Positions 6,302 to 14,562 of a stretch of 35,877 bases of DNA are shown piece by piece. Both the position numbers and the translations under genes were made by a program. Positions within the stretch are counted from its first letter, which is position 1. Each line of letters opens with the position of its first letter. The notes under the pieces were generated by a model. The model saw nothing but the letters and a program-made list of their open reading frames with translations. It was not told where the DNA came from and did no database searches. Source of the DNA: a virus; the IMG/VR virus record IMGVR_UViG_3300025286_000058, positions 1-35,877 of that record. One strand, given 5' to 3'.

Positions 6302-6716
6302 GGGTCTGTACACCAGCCTAACTTGTGAATGGGAAACGCCCAAAGAGTTCTATGAGGGGCTGGATGCAGAATTTCACTTCTCGCTTGATGTTTGCGCTGG
6401 ACCTGGCAATACGCAATGTGCTGAGTACCTTTCGTCAGGGGATATGTGGAGCGCCTTGATCAAACCCTGGGTCGGCGTCTGTTGGTGCAATCCACCCTAC
6501 GGGCGAGAGATAGGGCAGTGGATGCGGAAAGCCTATGAGTCCAGTCGGCGAGGAGCAACGGTCGTCTGCCTAATCCCCAGCCGTACCGATACTCGCTGGT
6601 GGCATGATTGGGTGATGAAGGCAGACGAGATCCGATTCATAAAGGGGCGACTACATTTCTCCGGCTCAGGCCCCGCACCCTTCCCGTCAGCCATCGTCGT
6701 CTTTCGCAGCAGGTAA
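6294..6716 (+). CDS. Dam-like DNA N6-adenine methyltransferase
   Basis: This 140-residue protein matches the compact phage Dam type: a WETPKEFYEGL entry, LDVCAGPGNTQC (nucleotide-binding region), CNPPYG with catalytic NPPY at 66-69, then IPSRTDTRWWHDWV and IRFIKGRLHF. Such enzymes methylate adenine using S-adenosylmethionine and often protect phage DNA from host restriction; no partner nuclease is evident. ATG 6294 is chosen because homology begins there and it overlaps the previous stop. The ribosome binding site is weak. It is the last rightward gene, facing the leftward arm. It is slightly shorter than usual but has all visible motifs. Confidence 0.88.
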   Translation: MNKGLYTSLTCEWETPKEFYEGLDAEFHFSLDVCAGPGNTQCAEYLSSGDMWSALIKPWVGVCWCNPPYGREIGQWMRKAYESSRRGATVVCLIPSRTDTRWWHDWVMKADEIRFIKGRLHFSGSGPAPFPSAIVVFRSR

Positions 6717-6775
6717 TCTCGTAGCCGCACTGGCGTCATATGCGCTCCACATCCTCCCAGCCAACCCCACCTCGA

Positions 6776-6794
6776 CCCAGTAAATCCTACTGGG
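6776..6794. other. hairpin at the junction of converging arms
   Basis: CCCAGTA-AATCC-TACTGGG forms a 7-bp hairpin between the Dam stop (6716) and the end of the leftward -1-frame tail (6787). No U-run follows on either strand, so an intrinsic terminator is not supported, though the position is where bidirectional termination would be expected. Confidence 0.3.
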
Positions 6795-6957
6795 AGAGGT
6801 GAGGTTTGAACCACCGGTAAGTTGCACCAGGACGGCTTTCGTCTATAGGCGGGTCTCGAAGCAGGTCCCCCTCTTGGGCCAGCACGGTCTGGCTCATGCG
6901 CTTGGCTGCGAGGGCTAGAACGGCCAGAGACACCCTTTTCGCGTAGGCTCCCAGGGC
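6787..6957 (-). CDS. C-terminal part of the metzincin-like peptidase in the -1 frame
   Basis: This frame lacks its own credible start but reads like ordinary protein for 56 residues (ALGAYAKRVSLAVLALAAKR...TYRWFKPHLSQ). It begins exactly where the upstream peptidase frame crosses a G5 run (6957-6961 on the plus strand as C5). A -1 slip on GGG would fuse it to the peptidase, giving a 226-residue product. Whether the shift is programmed, a mutation or a sequence error cannot be decided here. A helix-rich basic tail after the zinc site would complete a C-terminal domain. Confidence 0.5.
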   Translation of the reverse strand, partial: ALGAYAKRVSLAVLALAAKRMSQTVLAQEGDLLRDPPIDESRPGATYRWFKPHLSQ

Positions 6958-7466
6958 CCCCGGACTCGCGGGAACTGCACGTACTCGGCCCCTGCCAGTC
7001 CGCCGTCCTCGTGCCGGAATCCTACAGCATGGCAGGCTTCGTGCCCCATCGCACCAATCTGGCGGTGTCGAGTACATAGGGTAGGGTGCCGCGATAATAT
7101 CCGCCTACAAGCACCTAGATGGCCGGAGAGCGCGTCGAGGCACGCGTCCGACAGTACCCCCATCTTCCCCTCGTAAGACCCACCGGCGTACCCGCCCGCT
7201 CCCCTGACCAGGAACAGCACGGTCTCGCCTGCCATCTGCTCTCGCTTCCATTGCCAGCACTCAGTCCAGGCGGAGTCGTCACCCTCCCGCATGTTCCGAA
7301 TGGTAGCGCCCGTGATGGACTCCTTGAACCTGAACGGCCCATCATGCTTCTCAAGCCAGGCGTTTAGTTCCTTGAGGGCAAAGAAGATGTAACGCCGGTC
7401 GAGCGGCTGGAGATTTATGCCAACGATAGAGATGAACTCGGCCATATCGCGCTCACTCGTTGACAT
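6915..7466 (-). CDS. metzincin-type zinc metallopeptidase (HExxHxxGxxH)
   Basis: The 183-residue zero-frame product contains H142-E143-A-C-H146-A-V-G149-F-R-H152, the complete zinc-binding signature of metzincin peptidases such as matrixins. Upstream are FLVRGAGGYAGGSYEGKMG and GVLSDACLDAL, compatible with the edge strand and preceding helix of that fold. A catalytic protein hydrolase is therefore predicted. There is no signal peptide, so it may be virion-borne or released on lysis. It is the last late gene, after holin-like proteins. The zero frame ends soon after the motif (GCLWPF), and a good -1 continuation exists, which would also supply a methionine for a Met-turn. The ribosome binding site is poor; its start overlaps the previous gene. 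Confidence 0.7.
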   Translation of the reverse strand: MSTSERDMAEFISIVGINLQPLDRRYIFFALKELNAWLEKHDGPFRFKESITGATIRNMREGDDSAWTECWQWKREQMAGETVLFLVRGAGGYAGGSYEGKMGVLSDACLDALSGHLGACRRILSRHPTLCTRHRQIGAMGHEACHAVGFRHEDGGLAGAEYVQFPRVRGPWEPTRKGCLWPF

Positions 7467-7626
7467 TGTACGGGCTGATTTGGAAGGTGCCCTTGCTCTC
7501 TATCCACTTCCTACCGTCCACGATGCCGCCCCAGAAGGTGCGTTCTGTGCCGCATATGCGACACCGCCCTGGCGTGGGCGGCGGTGAGGCTTCCAATTCC
7601 CAGTGGTGCTGGCACTCACTTATCAA
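7453..7626 (-). CDS. small zinc-ribbon protein (57 aa, TTG start)
   Basis: The frame reads MISECQHHWELE, then GRCRICGTERTFWGG and ends ISPYNVNE. C5, H7/H8, C22 and C25 form a plausible zinc ribbon of a kind common in small phage proteins. TTG 7626 has GAGGAGGCACGGGC upstream (about 8 nt), inside the end of the preceding gene. Its stop overlaps the peptidase ATG. Function unknown; probably an accessory protein translated in a coupled chain. Confidence 0.65.
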   Translation of the reverse strand: MISECQHHWELEASPPPTPGRCRICGTERTFWGGIVDGRKWIESKGTFQISPYNVNE

Positions 7627-8008
7627 GCCCGTGCCTCCTCTTGATGTCCAGGCCCCGCTGGTACAGGTAGTCCCACAGACTAGCGGGCCAATTCTCTTCG
7701 TGCAAGCCCCGTACTTTGTCTTTGTGGATGCCAGACCGGATTCTGCTGATGGACTCCTTCTCTACCGCCTCCATCCACCGCGCCCGCCGCTCCGGGTCTA
7801 TCTCTAGACTGGGCGCAGGCTGGCGGCAGTGGTCAAACCCGTAGGTACGGGAGTTCACGGTGTCGGCAATGGCCTGGTACATCTCCTCCTGGTGAGGCTC
7901 GTAATCGCTTGGCACAAACTGCCTACCGCCCTGGTGCTGCCCCCGGACTCCGGAGTTAAGGACTTCCCTGGGGTGATGTAGGAAAGGCTGTACAGGCCGG
8001 TGCCTCAC
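7616..8008 (-). CDS. unknown late protein
   Basis: This 130-residue basic protein, read from GTG 8008, includes SDYEPHQEEMYQAIAD and ENWPASLWDYLYQRG. I recognise no family. The GTG lacks a clear SD (AGTTCCTCCC is on the wrong strand for pairing), so an internal GTG just before PSDYEPHQ, with TAGGCAGTTT upstream, is a serious alternative. Between it and the previous gene (8009-8056) a short frame reads DFDPSTVCPAQTDKFLP, too short to assign. Confidence 0.5.
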   Translation of the reverse strand: MRHRPVQPFLHHPREVLNSGVRGQHQGGRQFVPSDYEPHQEEMYQAIADTVNSRTYGFDHCRQPAPSLEIDPERRARWMEAVEKESISRIRSGIHKDKVRGLHEENWPASLWDYLYQRGLDIKRRHGLDK

Positions 8009-8056
8009 GGGAGGAACTTATCAGTCTGTGCGGGGCACACCGTGCTGGGGTCGAAG

Positions 8057-8554
8057 TCAGGCTGTGTCTGCGGCGCTATCTTCGGCGCTGGGCGGACTCT
8101 CGGCTTTGTCGGTGACTTCACTGGCATCTTCTACAACCTCCGGTTCAGGTTCCGGTTCTAGGCTGGGCACACCCCGCAGGTAACGGGAGAGTTTCATCTT
8201 CAATGAGGCCCCACAGTCCACCCCGCTATTGCCAAATCGGAACGTAGTGGGCACGAGCGCCATCAGCAGCTTGGTCTCCTGGTCGTCCTTCAGATAGAGA
8301 GACCAGAGGGCGGTCGTGTGCTCTTTATTAGCCGAGTCCTTCCACTCCAATAGCCGCTCCGGGTCACTATCCCGCACTTCCCAGAGGAGTTCCCGCAGGT
8401 GAGTCCATTCCATCAAGGTGCCCATCTCGGCGTCCGGGTAGATGCCGGAGGCGGCGCACAGCACCCAGTCAATCAGCCACAGTTCGTCCTCAGATAGCAA
8501 CATAGGAGGATGTAGTTGAACCTGCTCCATGGCATTTAAGAACTTATCCACCAT
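8057..8554 (-). CDS. unknown late protein with acidic Pro/Glu tail
   Basis: This 165-residue protein has a helical, tryptophan-rich body (ELWLIDWVL, LRELLWEV, TTALWSLYLKDD) and a repetitive acidic tail LEPEPEPEVVED followed by a Ser/Ala-rich end. No catalytic motif is seen. It overlaps the previous membrane protein by 11 nt. ATG 8554 has only a weak AAGAAG element, so M9 (EQVQLHPP) is an alternative. It may be cytoplasmic and act with the lysis-end membrane proteins, but this is context only. Confidence 0.6.
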   Translation of the reverse strand: MVDKFLNAMEQVQLHPPMLLSEDELWLIDWVLCAASGIYPDAEMGTLMEWTHLRELLWEVRDSDPERLLEWKDSANKEHTTALWSLYLKDDQETKLLMALVPTTFRFGNSGVDCGASLKMKLSRYLRGVPSLEPEPEPEVVEDASEVTDKAESPPSAEDSAADTA

Positions 8555-8849
8555 TATGGAACATCTTCTTCACCCAGACTAAGTAGCTCGTTAGCCCCGT
8601 AACACTACCCACCGCAGCCACCACCCACTTCGGGATATGGTTCACTCGGATGCCCTCGTTGCCCAAGATGTCCATCACGTCTTTGTGGCGTTCCTCCTGG
8701 CGCTCGAACATGTCGTGCATGACCACCAGCATGTAATCCAGCGGGTCAGGGCGCGGCGCGCCGGAGCCATTATCGCGGGCCATCAGGTATTTATCAATCC
8801 TGTCCTGGGCCATATAGGCGTACCGCTCTATCCGGGACGCATCAGCCAT
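8544..8849 (-). CDS. holin-like or membrane-anchored protein with one C-terminal TM
   Basis: This 101-residue protein has a hydrophilic helical N-terminal region (residues 1-70; ERQEERHKDVMDILG) followed by one hydrophobic segment near the C-terminus (WVVAAVGSVTGLTSYLVWV) and a short basic end KKMFHNGG. The shape is like XhlA-type lysis proteins and other C-tail-anchored phage proteins. ATG 8849 is preferred (AAGGGCTAGCC upstream). It lies between the cationic-repeat protein and the metallopeptidase, a plausible lysis cluster. Holin function is inference. Confidence 0.55.
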   Translation of the reverse strand: MADASRIERYAYMAQDRIDKYLMARDNGSGAPRPDPLDYMLVVMHDMFERQEERHKDVMDILGNEGIRVNHIPKWVVAAVGSVTGLTSYLVWVKKMFHNGG

Positions 8850-8918
8850 GGCTAGCCCTTGTACTCCTGGCACTCGGGACAGAGTCCAGGACGAAGTGAT
8901 GCCGACAGTCACTACCCA

Positions 8919-10184
8919 TTAGTTAGTGGCAGGCTCCGCTATTGTTACCTCAACATTATCTTCGACCGTGATATTTGCTGCTGTTACGTTTGTAGCAATG
9001 ACGAACTCTTTTGTGCTGAATCCGTCTCCCATTCCCACCTCGTTCAGCAGTATCTCAACCGTCCCAGCGTTAATTTTAGCCAACACACACTCACCGCCCT
9101 TGGTGTACAGATTCGTCAAGCGCAAGGTGCCGATCTTCCCGTTCACTCCTGATGTAGGGGCCTGGATTAGTATACGGTCAAACGTCCCTCCGCTGTGGAT
9201 CATTTCGTCGGCCTGCTGATGGCCACCGCCGATTGCGAGCATCCGGCCAGTCCCTGCGGAGGGGGCTAGAGATTGGCCGTCTGCGGCATTACCGCGGACT
9301 ATCAGCGTATGAGCCTGGATATCACTGAGCGTCAGTTTTTTGCAGCGGCTCTTTTCGAAAATCAGATGCCCTATCTCCAGTCTGGTATTAGTCCCACCGC
9401 TAATCACGTTGCCACCGACATCTACCACATTCGCCTCTCCACTGGGGAGGGCCGAACCAGTGAAAACAGTCCCAACCGAAATATTCTCGAGCACGATGGA
9501 TCGGACACTCACACTACCTAAATCTACCCGGAGCGTATTGAAGCCATCTTGTCCTGGATCGGTGACATACGAGACCGGTATATCGTCCGGTGCCAAGTAA
9601 ATACCTGGGTCTCCATTTCTAAACGACCGCTCCGATAATATAGTTTCATTGACGATGACCCCTGTCCCCACCGTAGACCCCGCAAACAACAGACCCACCG
9701 CCATTTGTGGACTCAGCCCGCACGCACGTAACAAGCTATACGGACTCTTTAATATATTGAATGTGGTACGCCACTTAGCTGACTCACTCTGCACGTAATT
9801 TATTTTTGCCAGAACCCAATCCCTACCGACAGTCAGCCGTCTATAGGCTATGACCGGCGCGTACAGCGCAGCTCGTGGTGACGCCTTGATAGCCCTCCAT
9901 ACCCTGCCAACCGCCCATACCGGGGTGAATACAATCGCCTGGATGAACCGTTTGATACCGACCCCGACGACGCGGAGCGCCTTACCAGAGCCCTTGAGTA
10001 CAGCCTTTGGCCCGCGCTTTATCCCAGTACCAACGGCTCGACCAGAGACGCCGGGTGCTTTTAGCAAAGCCTTTGGCCCGCGCTTTATCCCACCGCCCAC
10101 GGCTCGGCTCACGGCGACCGGAGCCTTAATTAATGCCTTCGGGCCACGCTTTAGACCAGCGCCCAACACCCTGATTATATGCAT
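8919..10184 (-). CDS. cationic tandem-repeat, membrane-segment and beta-rich protein
   Basis: This 421-residue protein has three parts. Residues 6-115 are five degenerate 22-residue repeats with the register G-[IL]-K-R-G-P-K-A-[LV]-[LIV]-K-x-P, strongly basic and amphipathic. Residues about 158-177 are hydrophobic (MAVGLLFAGSTVGTGVIV), a likely transmembrane segment. Residues about 195-421 are rich in V, I, T, G and N with short repeated strands (GSVSVRSIVLENISVG, LRLTNLYTKGG), typical of a beta-helix. It starts 5 nt after a holin-like gene. I know no such architecture; membrane attack during DNA entry or lysis, or DNA binding by the repeats, are hypotheses. Confidence 0.75.
   Translation of the reverse strand: MHIIRVLGAGLKRGPKALIKAPVAVSRAVGGGIKRGPKALLKAPGVSGRAVGTGIKRGPKAVLKGSGKALRVVGVGIKRFIQAIVFTPVWAVGRVWRAIKASPRAALYAPVIAYRRLTVGRDWVLAKINYVQSESAKWRTTFNILKSPYSLLRACGLSPQMAVGLLFAGSTVGTGVIVNETILSERSFRNGDPGIYLAPDDIPVSYVTDPGQDGFNTLRVDLGSVSVRSIVLENISVGTVFTGSALPSGEANVVDVGGNVISGGTNTRLEIGHLIFEKSRCKKLTLSDIQAHTLIVRGNAADGQSLAPSAGTGRMLAIGGGHQQADEMIHSGGTFDRILIQAPTSGVNGKIGTLRLTNLYTKGGECVLAKINAGTVEILLNEVGMGDGFSTKEFVIATNVTAANITVEDNVEVTIAEPATN
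9840..10169 (-). repeat. five tandem 66-bp coding repeats
   Basis: The repeats encode the cationic N-terminus of the 421-residue protein at 8919-10184. The plus-strand 24-mer starting GCCTTTGGCCCGCGCTTTAT occurs at 10003 and, identical, at 10069, with a diverged copy at 10135, exactly 66 bp apart. The two units nearest 9840 are recognisable only at protein level. Near-identity of adjacent units suggests recent expansion or gene conversion. Confidence 0.85.
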
Positions 10185-10188
10185 CAGC

Positions 10189-10365
10189 TTAAGAGTCCTT
10201 CTCTACGTCGCTGGAAATAACATCTTTTGCGAGCGCTATGATTCCCGCCGCGCACACTCCAGCAATTTCATTGCTGCGCATGACCCAGATGCTGAACCCA
10301 GCAATGAGGCCCAGCAAGCCTATGGCTACAAGAATCTGCGGGCGTAAGGGGGACATTTTTAGCAT
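10189..10365 (-). CDS. holin-like small membrane protein (58 aa)
   Basis: The frame encodes LRPQILVAIGLLGLIAGFSI (first transmembrane segment, about residues 10-29), a short basic turn (VMRSNE), then IAGVCAAGIIALAKDVI (second segment) and a charged tail SSDVEKDS. Two-helix proteins of this size are typical of phage holins and related membrane proteins, and the neighbouring genes are membrane-related. ATG 10365 and ATG 10356 are both possible; GAGAGGATAGG lies upstream. A tail-tip anchoring role cannot be excluded. Confidence 0.65.
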   Translation of the reverse strand: MLKMSPLRPQILVAIGLLGLIAGFSIWVMRSNEIAGVCAAGIIALAKDVISSDVEKDS

Positions 10366-10395
10366 TTAATGCCTATCCTCTCAGGCAATCGTAAT

Positions 10396-10587
10396 TTAGC
10401 CCTCGTATTGATTACAGACGGCACAGCCAGGATGCAACGCCTTCAGCGCGGATACCATCGTCGCCTTGGAAGCCGTCTTGTAGTCATCACCATAATGCGC
10501 TAACTGGTGGACGATATTGATGCCGTCCGCAGCCTTCGCCTTCAGCTCGTTGAGGTGGGCAATGAGGTCAGAATCGCTTATCGGCAT
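10396..10587 (-). CDS. small late protein, unknown function
   Basis: This 63-residue helical protein (LIAHLNELKAKAADGINIVH...) ends in GCAVCNQYEG with a CxxC near the C-terminus. GTGGAGGAGTT directly precedes its ATG, within the end of the fibre gene (10-nt overlap). The coupling suggests a fibre-associated accessory or assembly factor, but there is no direct evidence. Confidence 0.65.
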   Translation of the reverse strand: MPISDSDLIAHLNELKAKAADGINIVHQLAHYGDDYKTASKATMVSALKALHPGCAVCNQYEG

Positions 10588-12695
10588 AACTCCTCCACTT
10601 GGGCTTCAAGTTCTTGGATGCGACGGTGCATCTGAAGCATACCCGACCAGGTGTACCACTGGGCTTCGATCGGGTTCATCCCGATCCAGGGAGACCCGTC
10701 GTTGTTGGTGCTGACTTCCATGATGCCTAGGTCTACCAAGTGCTGGACACCAGGTTCTCGCCCCGTGAGCGGTTGTCCTCGTAGACTATCCATAAGCGGT
10801 GCGAGAGCGGGTACGTCCGGATGGTACGCGACAATACCACAGCACGAGAACGAGGCAGGGCCATGCCGCCCGCACTCATCACACACGTAGTCAAACGTTC
10901 CAGTGGGGTGAGTCGTATTCCACGTCAGCACTGGCGTTGTGTCTGTAGTGATTCGGAACATATCTCTGCCACCGAGGGTTGCATCAGACCCAAGAGCAAA
11001 CCTGTTGCCGTTAGCGTTGTCCGCTCCCATGCCCCAGGTGATCCCACCGCTGATGTCGAACCGGAGATAGGCGTTCCCAGCAGAGGTGCCACCTGAAAAG
11101 ATTTGGATGTAAGCCTCAGAATTGGCATCACCGGAAGTGTTCTGGACGATTATGGACCGAGCACCACCGGAGTTGGCCGCCGTCATGTTTAGCGAGTGGG
11201 CGGAAAAATCGTTGCCCGCGTTGCCAATGTTGGAGATAGTATTCGCGTTCATGTCCAGTGCTGCGGCTATTTGGAACCCGCCAGAGTCGGTCAGCACACC
11301 GTCCGTGATGACCGTAGCGCCGATGGTGAAGTCAGTGGTGGCGTCAATCGTGGTACCTACGATGCTAGAAGCGCTGGCCGCACCAATGGCGGTGCCGTCT
11401 ATGTTGCCAGCATTAATGTCCACCGTATCTAGAGTCGCTGTCCCATCGACCCGCGCATCGGTCGCCACAAAGAGGTTTTTTGCGACCCCCAGGCCACCAT
11501 CGGTGTGTATGCTGCCCGTAGTGCCGCTGGTGCTATCGGTAGCGTCATCCACCGATAGTGCGCCAGGGAGAGTGATGGTAGTAGTACCAGTAGCCACTTT
11601 TAGCACGTCGGCATCGGCATCGTTCTTGATCGTGATATCGGACGTGCTTCCCTGCCCAGTAAGGATCAATCCTTCAGCGGAGGTGTACCCCAACGCCGCG
11701 TTATCCCCAGCAGCCGTGTCGCCTGTGACATGAATGCCGCCACCTGTAATGTCGCCCGTGGTGGTGATGTTGGACGCGCCGTTATCTATCGCACCAAAGC
11801 CAGAGGTGATGGAGCCGCTATTCAAAGCACCAACCGTGGTCAGGGAAGAGGTGACCACGCCTGTGCCGAGGGTGTTATTGGACAGCACGTTGGTGCCGTT
11901 GATTTGATACGTGTTCCCGGAAGCCAGGTTCAGCACCGAGGCGGTCATGGACATTTCGGTGGTGCCATCAATCTCGAAGGCAAGGGTGGTGCCGCCCACC
12001 ACGTCGATGTAAGCTGTGGTACCGTCGTGGTCTCCCAGCCGGAGGTAATCCGTTCGCGGGGTGGTGTTGGAATGGATGTAGGCGTTCGGGTGGGTCGTGG
12101 CTGCGATGTTCCAATCCGTGGCGATAGCGCCCAGGTCGGTGATATGCAACCCCTGGTTGCTATTGCCCACTGCCAGTACCAACGCGTGATTGTCAGCATC
12201 AGCGGTAGACCAGCGGAGTGCAGCGTCAGAGCTAGACCCTAGGTGTATATCCACCGTGTCGTTATGGATAGTGTCAGCGGTGAAAGTCTGCGAGGCAGTC
12301 CAGCTTTGAGCAAAACCCAACACCGCCATAGTGTCATTCCCCGTCAGGAGGGGGAGGGTGATGGTGCGGTTGGCCGCTATGGCAGCCGCCACCCACTCGT
12401 AGGTGAAGGTGTTACCCTCGGCGTCCGGAGGGTTACGCTGCTTGAGCACCGACACCTCAAGCTCTTGCATCTGCTCAGAGGAGTCATAGTTATGGAACCG
12501 AACGCTGGAACCGGAGGTTATCCGGACATCGTAGCGGTTCTCATCGGCCTCTGAGAACGACCAGACACCGGAGGCGTTGGTGTTGGTGGAGGCTTCCGCC
12601 GTGGTGGTAGTGTTCCGAGGGAATAGCTCCACCGTGGCACCGGCAATAGCGGTGCCAACGTTATCTCTTAGGATGCCAGCCCGTTCAATAGCCAT
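10578..12695 (-). CDS. long tail-fibre-like protein with C-terminal zinc and coiled-coil module
   Basis: This 705-residue protein begins with a beta-sandwich-like domain (ILRDNVGTAIAGATVELFP), followed by a very long S/T/G/A/D-rich repetitive region (about 130-590) typical of trimeric beta-helical fibres. The last 105 residues contain a C605-x2-C608...C618-C619 zinc-like site, the segment LGIMEVSTNNDG, QWYTWSGM and a terminal coiled coil. The same C-terminal module and a DGTTAYIDVVGGTTLAFEI-type block recur in the protein at 18360-19532, so the two are paralogues. A host-contact or decoration role is inferred; the C-terminal module may be a trimerisation or assembly cap. Confidence 0.75.
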   Translation of the reverse strand: MAIERAGILRDNVGTAIAGATVELFPRNTTTTAEASTNTNASGVWSFSEADENRYDVRITSGSSVRFHNYDSSEQMQELEVSVLKQRNPPDAEGNTFTYEWVAAAIAANRTITLPLLTGNDTMAVLGFAQSWTASQTFTADTIHNDTVDIHLGSSSDAALRWSTADADNHALVLAVGNSNQGLHITDLGAIATDWNIAATTHPNAYIHSNTTPRTDYLRLGDHDGTTAYIDVVGGTTLAFEIDGTTEMSMTASVLNLASGNTYQINGTNVLSNNTLGTGVVTSSLTTVGALNSGSITSGFGAIDNGASNITTTGDITGGGIHVTGDTAAGDNAALGYTSAEGLILTGQGSTSDITIKNDADADVLKVATGTTTITLPGALSVDDATDSTSGTTGSIHTDGGLGVAKNLFVATDARVDGTATLDTVDINAGNIDGTAIGAASASSIVGTTIDATTDFTIGATVITDGVLTDSGGFQIAAALDMNANTISNIGNAGNDFSAHSLNMTAANSGGARSIIVQNTSGDANSEAYIQIFSGGTSAGNAYLRFDISGGITWGMGADNANGNRFALGSDATLGGRDMFRITTDTTPVLTWNTTHPTGTFDYVCDECGRHGPASFSCCGIVAYHPDVPALAPLMDSLRGQPLTGREPGVQHLVDLGIMEVSTNNDGSPWIGMNPIEAQWYTWSGMLQMHRRIQELEAQVEELCR

Positions 12696-12698
12696 TCA

Positions 12699-14561
12699 TT
12701 ACACCTGCGCCAAGGTAACCAGGACTTCTCCGGTTTCGTCCAGACCAGTTTCTTCCTGGCCCTGGAGAGTCACGTCTACGTAATATGTCCTCGCGGTGTC
12801 ATCGCGGAAGGTGAAGTTCACCAAGGCGCTGGAAGCCACCGCCGTTCGCAAGTCCGCCCACATCTCGTTCGTGCTTTGCCCGGCATATTCGTCACTCAAG
12901 TCCAGCAACACACGCCAGGAATATTGCGGGGTGAGCTTTTTGCGGAACTCAAAATTGACGGCGATTACGTCAGGGGAGAGGAGTGTATTAGTGCCGCGTG
13001 CTAACGCTACACGGGGCCGGATGGCCCGGAAGGCCGTGCCGGTGGGCGTGGTGGCATTGGGGAAGTCATAGGTGGTGATTCCATCGGATGATATAGTGCC
13101 CAGGGTGGTGAAGCTCTCGGAAAAGTTGGTGGCGTAAGAGACCGCCACCGTCTCAGTGCTGGAGCTATCGGCAACGTGCACGTTCATCCGGAGAGCCAGT
13201 CCGTTGGTCTCCTCCCCCGCCACCAGCCAGGGATAATCATGGGTGGCAGCGGAGCCGTAGTTGCGGTCATTGGTCTCATGGGGATTAACGATGTCCACCG
13301 GCAAGTCCATATATAGCACCCGCCGGTTGTGCCCCCACCACAGCCGGTAGCCACCATCCGCATTGGAGACATACGATGCCGTGATGGCTTCCGTATTCGC
13401 CGCCGATTCCCATAGCACCTGCCAGCCACGGGTATCCCATGCCAAGAGCGTGCTGATTCCCACGTCAGGGTCGATAACGTCGCCCGCCGTAATCGCGCCA
13501 CTGCCCAGGAACACATCGAAGTCGTTAGCCGCCGCCGAGGTTGAATCCACCTTAGCTATCAGGTCGTTATGGGAACGTTCAAGACCGATAATCGTGCCTT
13601 TCCGCTCATCGGGGAGACCATCGTCTCGGTCAGGGCCATGTACGCTTATTGCCGCTGTGGGGCCAGGTTGATAACGATATATGCCGAGCCCTGCCGGATA
13701 ATACGTGGCCCCTCTCCATCGTTTAATGCCACGTCCGGCGTCGTTATGAAACGGCAAATCTAGCTCGGTGAGTACAAACCGGGAGTTGGCAACGTCGTGA
13801 GCGTACAGGCCCTCCTTGGTGCCTGCGTAGAGGATATGCTCACCACCCGCATCTCGCTCTACGAACAGGTCAGTGACATAATCTGTAGGTAGCGGAAGAA
13901 GAGCATCGTTCACCTCCGTGCCGACAGTAAGGGAGAACCAGAGTTGTCCAGCCTGCGAAATGCCCCAAAGCCGGTTATCCCAGAAAGCCAGAAATCTCGT
14001 ATCGGTGGTGTCGTCCGTCCAGGTGCTGCCGTCAGTGGAGTAGCTATAACCCCCGGTGTGTGCAACGAACAGATAGGTCGTGCCACCCAACGGCCCGGTC
14101 ACCGAGTCGGTTGCCACAGCAGGCAGGGTGTGCCTGGAAGTCCAGGTGTCAGTGGCGATGGCGTACTGGCGGAGAGACGTGCCGAAGCTGGCATAGATGG
14201 AATCAGATAGGTCGCCAATAAAGCCCACCTCAAAGATGCCAGAGACACCAGAGGCAGCGGTGGTGGTAGCCAGAGGCGGCAAGGTCATGTGCCGCTTGTG
14301 CCGCAGATAAGCCGATGAGTACCAGGAGCGGTCTAGGTCACGGCCCTGCGCCGCGTCCAGGTCGGTTATCCGGTCAACGCCGATGCCCCCGGTGTTGTCG
14401 CTCCACTGCACCACAGAGCGGCCCTGCTGCGACTCACCAGACACGTCCCCGGTGGTGAATTTGGGAGCGTAGCGGGGAATGACAATAGACTCCACCCGCC
14501 CCTTAATCGGGTAGCGGATGTCATTGATGATGACTTCTTGTGGTGCTTCTACTGTAGGCAT
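12699..14561 (-). CDS. beta-propeller-like tail protein (nozzle or tip candidate)
   Basis: This 620-residue protein has repeated W/Y-containing strand motifs (TYLFVAHTGGYSYSTDGSTW, RFLAFWDNRLWGIS, HILYAGTKEGLYAHDV, GYRLWWGHNRRVLYMDLP), as seen in beta-propeller proteins, followed by a beta-rich C-terminal domain (FTFRDDTARTYYVDVTLQG). In short-tailed phages a propeller protein of this size often forms the tail nozzle. It sits between fibre and connector-like genes, fitting that role. No hydrolase motif is seen. The ribosome binding site is weak and the gene follows the previous one by 1 nt, suggesting coupling. Confidence 0.65.
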   Translation of the reverse strand: MPTVEAPQEVIINDIRYPIKGRVESIVIPRYAPKFTTGDVSGESQQGRSVVQWSDNTGGIGVDRITDLDAAQGRDLDRSWYSSAYLRHKRHMTLPPLATTTAASGVSGIFEVGFIGDLSDSIYASFGTSLRQYAIATDTWTSRHTLPAVATDSVTGPLGGTTYLFVAHTGGYSYSTDGSTWTDDTTDTRFLAFWDNRLWGISQAGQLWFSLTVGTEVNDALLPLPTDYVTDLFVERDAGGEHILYAGTKEGLYAHDVANSRFVLTELDLPFHNDAGRGIKRWRGATYYPAGLGIYRYQPGPTAAISVHGPDRDDGLPDERKGTIIGLERSHNDLIAKVDSTSAAANDFDVFLGSGAITAGDVIDPDVGISTLLAWDTRGWQVLWESAANTEAITASYVSNADGGYRLWWGHNRRVLYMDLPVDIVNPHETNDRNYGSAATHDYPWLVAGEETNGLALRMNVHVADSSSTETVAVSYATNFSESFTTLGTISSDGITTYDFPNATTPTGTAFRAIRPRVALARGTNTLLSPDVIAVNFEFRKKLTPQYSWRVLLDLSDEYAGQSTNEMWADLRTAVASSALVNFTFRDDTARTYYVDVTLQGQEETGLDETGEVLVTLAQV

Positions 14562-14562
14562 A

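Noticed and set aside
6795-6835. Second tRNA or tRNA fragment, from a GGTTCAAACC-like T-loop on the minus strand
   Set aside because: The T-stem does not pair properly, there is no acceptor or anticodon stem upstream, and the bases code for the C-terminal peptidase tail.
11122-12242. Long plus-strand open frames opposite the long fibre gene (11122-11733, 11730-12242)
   Set aside because: They mirror the repetitive S/T/G/A codons of the fibre, lack ribosome binding sites and have low-complexity translations; they are shadows.
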